Part shown: one piece after another, positions 59,029 through 64,000 of the stretch
Layout of the letters: every line of letters starts with the position of its first letter
How positions within the stretch are numbered: position 1 is the first letter of the stretch
NCBI GenBank assembly: GCA_039803925.1
Contig: JBDRZL010000002.1
Coordinates: forward strand, 171,272 to 235,271
DNA from: a candidate division WOR-3 bacterium
GTDB taxonomy: Bacteria; Hydrothermota; Hydrothermia; Hydrothermales; JAJRUZ01
Direction: 5' to 3'
Length of the DNA stretch: 64,000 bases
Translations under genes and position numbers: made by a program
The notes under the pieces: generated by a model
The model's database searches: none
What the model was told of the DNA's origin: nothing
The model's input: only the letters and a program-made list of their open reading frames with translations

Positions 59029-60604
59029 CAATATAGAAACTATTCGTAGTCGTTTGAAATTTGCATGGATGCCTTTCTTTACAAGATTTGGTAAGCTCAC
59101 CCCTGTTCAAGAAAAAACGATTCCCAAAATCCTTGACGGATTTAATGTTGTAGTTGTATCACCTACTGCTTCAGGTAAAACAGAAGCAGTTGTAGCCCCT
59201 GTTGCTGAAAGGCTTAAATCAGAGAATTGGCACAGTCTTTCGGTTCTCTTTGTTTCACCCACACGAGCATTAGCTAATGATATGTTAACGCGGATAGAAG
59301 GACCTCTTCAAGATATGAACATAAAAATAAAACTTAAACACGGAGATAAAACTTATTTTAGCTCAAAACTTCCAAATTGGCTTATTACTACTCCTGAATC
59401 CCTTGATTCATTAATTTGTCGTCAACCTAAAGTATTTACAAATCTCCGCACAGTAATTTTGGATGAAATTCACATGCTGGATAACACTTACCGTGGCGAC
59501 CAATTAAGGTTGCTTTTGTATCGCCTTCGTGAGCTTGTATTTAATAGAACTTTCAATATCCATTTATTATCTGCTACTCTTTCTAAGCCTAAGGAAGTTG
59601 CCCAGAGGTATGTTAACGAGTTTGAAATGGTTATTGTTAGCGGACAGCGGCGGGAAATAGATTATTATATTGTAGATTCACATGAGAAAGTTTATAATTT
59701 AGCAAAACAAAATGTTTGGAAAAAAATTCTTTATTTTTGTAATAAACGCGAAACTGTTGAAGAAGTTGCCAATTTTCTTGGTAAACTATGGCCACCTTGT
59801 TTCACTATTGTTGCTCATCATGGAAGCCTCAGCTCTCGAGAACGAAAGGAAGCAGAAATTGTAATGAAGGAAAGAAAAATGGCAATTTGTGTAGCTACTT
59901 CTACACTGGAAGTTGGTATAGATATTGGCGATATTGATTTAGTTGTATTAGCAGAACCACCTTATAGTATTTCCTCACTGTTACAGAGAATTGGACGTAG
60001 CAATCGTAGAGACAAGATTATCCATGTAATCGCAATAGCGAAATTGGATGAAGAAAGAAAACTGCTGGAAGCAATGTTTAAAATGGCTAACTCCGGTGTA
60101 TTACCAAACGAGCCTTATATACCAGATCTTTCAGTTGCTATTCAGCAAATTTTTTCTTATCTTTATCAGCACCGTGAAGGTGTGGCAGAAGAAAAACTTT
60201 TTTCTCTTTTAAGTCCTATTTGCGCATCAAATGAAATTAAAGTTATTCTGGAACATTTAAATAAAAAAGAATTTATAATGAAAGTTAGAGGATATTGGTT
60301 TGCTACCACAAAGCTTATGGATTTAGGTGAAAAAGGACTAATTCATTCTAATATCCCAGATATTGACACTTTTAGAGTAATAGATATTGATTCAGGTAAA
60401 GAGATAGGTAAAATTGCCGGTATTTTTGATGAAATATTTATACTTGCTCAACGAGTATGGAAAGTAATTGAAGTTAAAGAAAATGAAATTAAAGTTCAGC
60501 GTTTTAAGGGAGATGCATTTCCCCCTTTTTTCAAATCTTATAAAAATATAGGTGCTTTTTTTAATTTTTTACCACCTGAATTGAAATTATTATACAAAAA
60601 ATGA
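59021..60604 (+). CDS. SF2 helicase, Lhr/BrxHI-like
   Basis: A 527-aa ATP-dependent DNA or RNA helicase. Motifs in order: Q-like LTPVQEKTIP (27-35), motif I SPTASGKTEA (47-56), Ia SPTRALANDM (79-88), II DEIH (148-151), III SATLS (184-188), V ATSTLEVGIDIGD (292-304), VI QRIGRSNRR (322-330). A winged-helix part follows (about 370-450), then a small beta domain with DIDSGKEIGKIAGIFDE. This is the Lhr-type core without the large C-terminal domain. Lies right after the two ATPases, like brxHI next to brxD in BREX loci. Confidence 0.85.
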   Translation: MNSNIETIRSRLKFAWMPFFTRFGKLTPVQEKTIPKILDGFNVVVVSPTASGKTEAVVAPVAERLKSENWHSLSVLFVSPTRALANDMLTRIEGPLQDMNIKIKLKHGDKTYFSSKLPNWLITTPESLDSLICRQPKVFTNLRTVILDEIHMLDNTYRGDQLRLLLYRLRELVFNRTFNIHLLSATLSKPKEVAQRYVNEFEMVIVSGQRREIDYYIVDSHEKVYNLAKQNVWKKILYFCNKRETVEEVANFLGKLWPPCFTIVAHHGSLSSRERKEAEIVMKERKMAICVATSTLEVGIDIGDIDLVVLAEPPYSISSLLQRIGRSNRRDKIIHVIAIAKLDEERKLLEAMFKMANSGVLPNEPYIPDLSVAIQQIFSYLYQHREGVAEEKLFSLLSPICASNEIKVILEHLNKKEFIMKVRGYWFATTKLMDLGEKGLIHSNIPDIDTFRVIDIDSGKEIGKIAGIFDEIFILAQRVWKVIEVKENEIKVQRFKGDAFPPFFKSYKNIGAFFNFLPPELKLLYKK

Positions 60605-60748
60605 AAAAAAATCCTGGATATCTAATCATTATTAAAACTTTCATTAAAAAAATTGTCAGTTTGAAACACTATAGAACTATAAAAACTATTGATTTAAATT
60701 TATAAAATAAAATATATTTATATTAAGTTATTTAAGGAGGCACTAAAA

Positions 60749-63208
60749 ATGAAACAAAAAGATTTTTCTGCTAATATGACAAAAGAAAAAAAATTTTATA
60801 ATGCGTTAAAAGATATCTTTGTAGGTGCTGAAATAGAGGGAGAATCCGGGTATATCAACTTGATGAAGATTAAAACGAAGTATTATGAAAAAAATGTATT
60901 TACAAAACTTCAAAAGGATATAGAAGAAGCACTAAAACCATTTCCTGAATTTAGGGAAGAACTTTTTGATAAACTTTATACCTTCTTTAGTCGCTATTTC
61001 TCTGAAAGTGGCTCAATTTATTTTAGATATACTCCAATCCATCAAAATGTGTATGAGAAGGTTTATACGGATGATAAAGATGTGATTCTTTTCTGGAAAA
61101 CTCATATGCTTTATTATGTCAAAACTGACAGGTTATTTAAAAACTTAGAAGTAAAGATAGATGGGTTTAAGTTCTTTTTTGATGTTTCTACTTTAGAACA
61201 TAAAAAAGCATTTGAGAAAAGGGAAATAATTTATAAGTTTAAAGAAAGAAAGGATGATGGAGTAATAGTATTTAATGTCTTTTATAAAGAAGGAAATAAG
61301 AAAACGAACATTGAAGAAATTTTAAAAGCCATCAAGAAGGAAGGGATAAAAATAAGTGAGGATACTTTAGAGCGGGCATTTAAGACTTTTGAAAAGCAAA
61401 GCGAGGTTGACTATTTCATAAATAAAAATGCGAAAGAGTTTTTGAAAGAACAATTTAATCTCTGGCTTTATCAGTATGTTTTCTCAGGAGAGAGTGAATG
61501 GACAGAGAAAAGGATAAAGCAACTTCAGGTTTTAAAGGATATAGCATTTAAGATTATTGATTTTATCTCACAGTTTGAAGATGAACTTGTAAAGATATGG
61601 AATAAGCCAAAGTTTGTTTTAAATTCAAACTATGTGATAACTTTAGATAGAATAGCAGATAAAAAAGGTGGAATTACTTTGATTGAAAAAATTTTAAAAC
61701 ACAGAAATATTGAAGAGCAAATTAAAGAATGGAAGGATTTAGGAATTGTTGAAGATGATTTTGATGAAAATGAGATTTTGGAGAATAAATTAACTGGTAA
61801 ACAATTAAACGAAAAATACAAATTTTTGCCTATAGATACAAAGTATTTTAAGGATTTGGAGCTTGAGATTTTAGGATTATTTGATGATTTAGATAAATCA
61901 TTGGACGGCTGGTTGATAAAAAGTGAAAATTATCAGGCATTAAATACAATATTACCAAAATTTAAAGAAAAAGTGCAGACAATTTATATTGATCCACCGT
62001 TTAATAAAGAACAAGATGCGGATTATTTCTATTCTGTGAAATATAAAGATAGCACTTGGGCAACGATGCTTGAAAATAGATTAAGGCTTGCCAGAAATTT
62101 ATTGAAAGATTCAGGAAGCATTTTTGTAAGATGTGATTACAATGGAAACTGGATAGTTAGACCTTTGATGGATGAGATTTTTGGGGAAGAGAATTTTAGG
62201 AATGAGATTATAGTAAATAGGACTCAGGAATTTTTTAAATTTGCACAAGGATTGAATAAATTCATGGTAGATACTGATACTTTATTTTTTCACACAAAGA
62301 CTGATAAAGCCCTATTTAATGAAATTAGAATAAAAAGAGAAGTTGAGGAATGGTGGGAACCAACTTTGCCTGGGAAACCGAAAAGCGAAGAAGATAAGTA
62401 TAGAATTGTTTTAGGTGAAAAGATTAAATGTCCTGAAGGAAGAAAATGGGGGTTAAAACAAGAACAAATTGAAGAGTTAGAAAAAGAAGGGCGAATAAAA
62501 ATTGAAAATGGAAAAGTTTTGTATGCTCCATTATGGACAACTTTAAAGAATAACTGGACAGACATTCCAGGATATTCAAGAAGATGGGGATTTTTAACCG
62601 AAAACTCTGAAACCCTTCTCAAGCGTGTCATAGAATCAACATCCACTAAAGGCGATTTAGTTATGGATTTCTTTTTAGGAAGTGGTACAACAACAGCAGT
62701 AGCACATAAATTAAAGAGAAAATGGATAGGCATTGAGATGGGAGAGCATTTCTGGACTATAGTTTTGCCAAGAATGAAAAAGGTTTTGGCTTATGATAAA
62801 TCAGGAATTTCAAAAGAAAAGGATGTTAAAGAAAAATATAATGAAAACAATGCTGGTGGATTTTTCAAGTATTTTGAGATTGAGCAATTCGAGCAAACAT
62901 TAAGAAAAGTAAAATATGCTTGCGATGATCCTTTCTTGATGCCGGGAGAAGATCCTTATAATCAATATATTTTCATGAAAGATTTGAAATTGCTTGAAGC
63001 TTTAGAGATTGATTATGAAGAAAACAAAGTAAAGGTTGATTTGTCAAAGCTTTATGATAACATAGATATAGCTGAAACTTTATCATGTTTACTTGGAAAG
63101 ATGATTAGGAAAGTAGGTAAAGATGAAATTGAATTTGAAGATGGAACAAAAATTGATTTGAAAAATTTGGATTATAAGTTAATTAAACCTTTGATATGGT
63201 GGAGTTAA
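60749..63208 (+). CDS. type III-like DNA methyltransferase (beta-class)
   Basis: An 819-aa amino-group DNA methyltransferase. The catalytic DPPF is at 415-418 (YIDPPFNKEQDADYFY) and comes before the AdoMet motif DFFLGSGTT at 640-648, which is the beta-class order of type III Mod enzymes; the target-recognition region lies between, about 430-635. The first 330 residues are helical without known motif, longer than in EcoP15I Mod. DPPF may mean N6-adenine or N4-cytosine. A strong AAGGAGG precedes the ATG, and its arginine codons are mainly AGA/AGG, unlike the cassette before it. No Res subunit is seen in the window. Confidence 0.85.
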   Translation: MKQKDFSANMTKEKKFYNALKDIFVGAEIEGESGYINLMKIKTKYYEKNVFTKLQKDIEEALKPFPEFREELFDKLYTFFSRYFSESGSIYFRYTPIHQNVYEKVYTDDKDVILFWKTHMLYYVKTDRLFKNLEVKIDGFKFFFDVSTLEHKKAFEKREIIYKFKERKDDGVIVFNVFYKEGNKKTNIEEILKAIKKEGIKISEDTLERAFKTFEKQSEVDYFINKNAKEFLKEQFNLWLYQYVFSGESEWTEKRIKQLQVLKDIAFKIIDFISQFEDELVKIWNKPKFVLNSNYVITLDRIADKKGGITLIEKILKHRNIEEQIKEWKDLGIVEDDFDENEILENKLTGKQLNEKYKFLPIDTKYFKDLELEILGLFDDLDKSLDGWLIKSENYQALNTILPKFKEKVQTIYIDPPFNKEQDADYFYSVKYKDSTWATMLENRLRLARNLLKDSGSIFVRCDYNGNWIVRPLMDEIFGEENFRNEIIVNRTQEFFKFAQGLNKFMVDTDTLFFHTKTDKALFNEIRIKREVEEWWEPTLPGKPKSEEDKYRIVLGEKIKCPEGRKWGLKQEQIEELEKEGRIKIENGKVLYAPLWTTLKNNWTDIPGYSRRWGFLTENSETLLKRVIESTSTKGDLVMDFFLGSGTTTAVAHKLKRKWIGIEMGEHFWTIVLPRMKKVLAYDKSGISKEKDVKEKYNENNAGGFFKYFEIEQFEQTLRKVKYACDDPFLMPGEDPYNQYIFMKDLKLLEALEIDYEENKVKVDLSKLYDNIDIAETLSCLLGKMIRKVGKDEIEFEDGTKIDLKNLDYKLIKPLIWWS

Positions 63209-63209
63209 G

Positions 63210-63947
63210 ATGAAAGTAAAGGAAAAACAAAAAATTATAAGAGAAGAAGCAATAAAGATTTTAGAAAATATTCCTAATGGTTTAAGATATTCCGAAATTG
63301 TAGATGAGATACAAAATAGGTATCCTGATTTCAAAATAAAAGAAATACAATGGGCTGTTTGGAATTTAGATAAAGAATTTCCAGATAAAGTTTACAAACC
63401 AGCAAGAGGCCTTTTTAAACATATAAAATTTAAATACTCTGATTCATTTCTTGGTGAAGCAAAAAAAGAAAAATTAGCTGAAAATCAATTCTATAAACCA
63501 TTTGCAGATTTTTTAGTAAATGAAACAGAAGAGGCTACAAAAGCTATTCCACTCGGCGGAAATAAATTTAAAGATAAATGGGGAACGCCTGATGTTATAG
63601 GAATAAAAGAATCATCAAGAGGAGATATTATTCAAGCTCCTACTGAAGTTATTTCTGCTGAAATAAAGTTAGATTCTAATAATTTAATCACTGCGTTTGG
63701 TCAGGCTTGTTCTTATAAGCTTTTTTCACATAAAGTTTATTTAGTTATTCCTGAAAATTCTTCACCTGAAGATATTTCTAAATTAGATTCTTTGTGTATG
63801 ATTTTTGGAATTGGTTTAGTATTATTTGATCCAAATAATCCAGAAAAACCAAAATTTGAGATTAGAGTAAGACCTGTAAAACATGAGCCGGATATTTATT
63901 ACACCAATAAATATCTCGCATTAATAAAAGATGAGTTGTTTAGATGA
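63210..63947 (+). CDS. HTH plus PD-(D/E)XK restriction-like nuclease
   Basis: A 245-aa protein. Residues 5-70 form a winged-helix of HARE-HTH style (REEAIKILENIPNGLRYSEIVDEIQNRYPDFK). Residues about 95-200 carry a PD-(D/E)XK core: D128 in WGTPDVIGI, E151 and K153 in SAEIKL, and the following FGQACSYKLFSHKVYLVIP. It begins one base after the methyltransferase, so it may be the matching nuclease, or one partner of it. Cleavage is inferred from the motif only. Confidence 0.75.
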   Translation: MKVKEKQKIIREEAIKILENIPNGLRYSEIVDEIQNRYPDFKIKEIQWAVWNLDKEFPDKVYKPARGLFKHIKFKYSDSFLGEAKKEKLAENQFYKPFADFLVNETEEATKAIPLGGNKFKDKWGTPDVIGIKESSRGDIIQAPTEVISAEIKLDSNNLITAFGQACSYKLFSHKVYLVIPENSSPEDISKLDSLCMIFGIGLVLFDPNNPEKPKFEIRVRPVKHEPDIYYTNKYLALIKDELFR

Positions 63948-64000
63948 TTAAAATGATCATCCGTCCAATTCTTGAATCAATGCTTGGAGAAATTAAGTTT
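63944..64000 (+). CDS. partial gene at right edge, island continues
   Basis: An ATG at 63944 overlaps the nuclease stop as ATGA and opens the frame MIKMIIRPILESMLGEIKF, which is still open at the window end (19 codons). A third gene of the methyltransferase unit is likely, possibly a restriction helicase or another nuclease subunit, but 19 residues cannot tell. Confidence 0.55.
   Translation, partial: MIKMIIRPILESMLGEIKF

Noticed and set aside
62290..62733. 147-aa minus-strand open frame
   Set aside because: Shadow of the methyltransferase, which has all its motifs on the plus strand.
55681..63947. Naming the island a BREX system
   Set aside because: PglZ, BrxC, BrxL and PglX are not visible; only the BrxD/BrxHI-like parts are, so the name would overstate the evidence.

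Overview
The window is AT-rich, Lys/Glu/Ile-heavy bacterial DNA with almost no space between genes and Arg mostly encoded by AGA/AGG. It has tRNA genes, 2-oxoacid:ferredoxin oxidoreductases, a PorV-like barrel, OmpA/TolC/RND envelope genes and secreted proteins ending in Por-type (type IX-like) sorting domains. This suggests an anaerobic, probably thermophilic, double-membraned bacterium of the wider FCB group. A WOR-3/Stahlbacteria- or Hydrothermae-like lineage is my best guess, but that is an inference and not a database match.

Layout. 1-14 kb: an alpha-oxoamine synthase, truD, a DegT-like aminotransferase, large secreted proteins (a beta-propeller; a 12-repeat GND protein with a HEAT tail), then an envelope/sugar operon (FnIII lipoprotein, DUF4384 protein, orphan ABC ATPase, rfbB, radical SAM). 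14-20 kb: tRNA-Leu plus ferredoxin facing a korAB and porGDAB block that oxidises 2-oxoacids and reduces ferredoxin. 20-24.8 kb: a response regulator with an EAL phosphodiesterase, and a minus-strand string in which tRNAs alternate with genes (rpsT, tRNA-Val, cNMP-binding protein, tRNA-Glu, OmpA). 24.9-31.3 kb: a plus-strand housekeeping operon (PorV-like, CTP-dependent lipid kinase, parvulin, tyrS, dxr, rseP, L7Ae-like). 31.3-36 kb: a multidomain amidase, rmuC, and a small cassette between two 66-bp direct repeats that holds a coiled-coil PD-(D/E)XK protein and a broken gene. 36-41.9 kb: a TetR-controlled RND efflux operon with a readable promoter and operator. 41.9-48 kb: DNA repair (nth, ogt, uvrC), an ECF sigma/anti-sigma/Spy-like operon, a zinc-finger polysaccharide deacetylase and pyrE. 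48-55.4 kb: a kelch protein, then a seven-gene minus-strand operon headed by an atypical EF-G, with four uncharacterised membrane proteins, a lipoprotein and a UbiA prenyltransferase.

55.6-64 kb is a defence-like island that runs off the right edge. Its first module has a coiled-coil protein, two different BrxD-like P-loop ATPases in tandem and an Lhr-like SF2 helicase, and it uses mostly CGN arginine codons, unlike the rest of the window. The second module has a type III-like beta-class DNA methyltransferase, an HTH plus PD-(D/E)XK nuclease, and the start of another gene. No PglZ, BrxC or BrxL is visible, so this is not a canonical BREX locus as far as the window shows. It and the membrane operon next to it are the best candidates for undescribed systems.

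A small recurring signal is also noted. A T-arm-like sequence, NGGTTCAANNCCN, lies 20-23 nt before the start codon of four genes, about where real tRNA 3' ends sit before other genes in this window.
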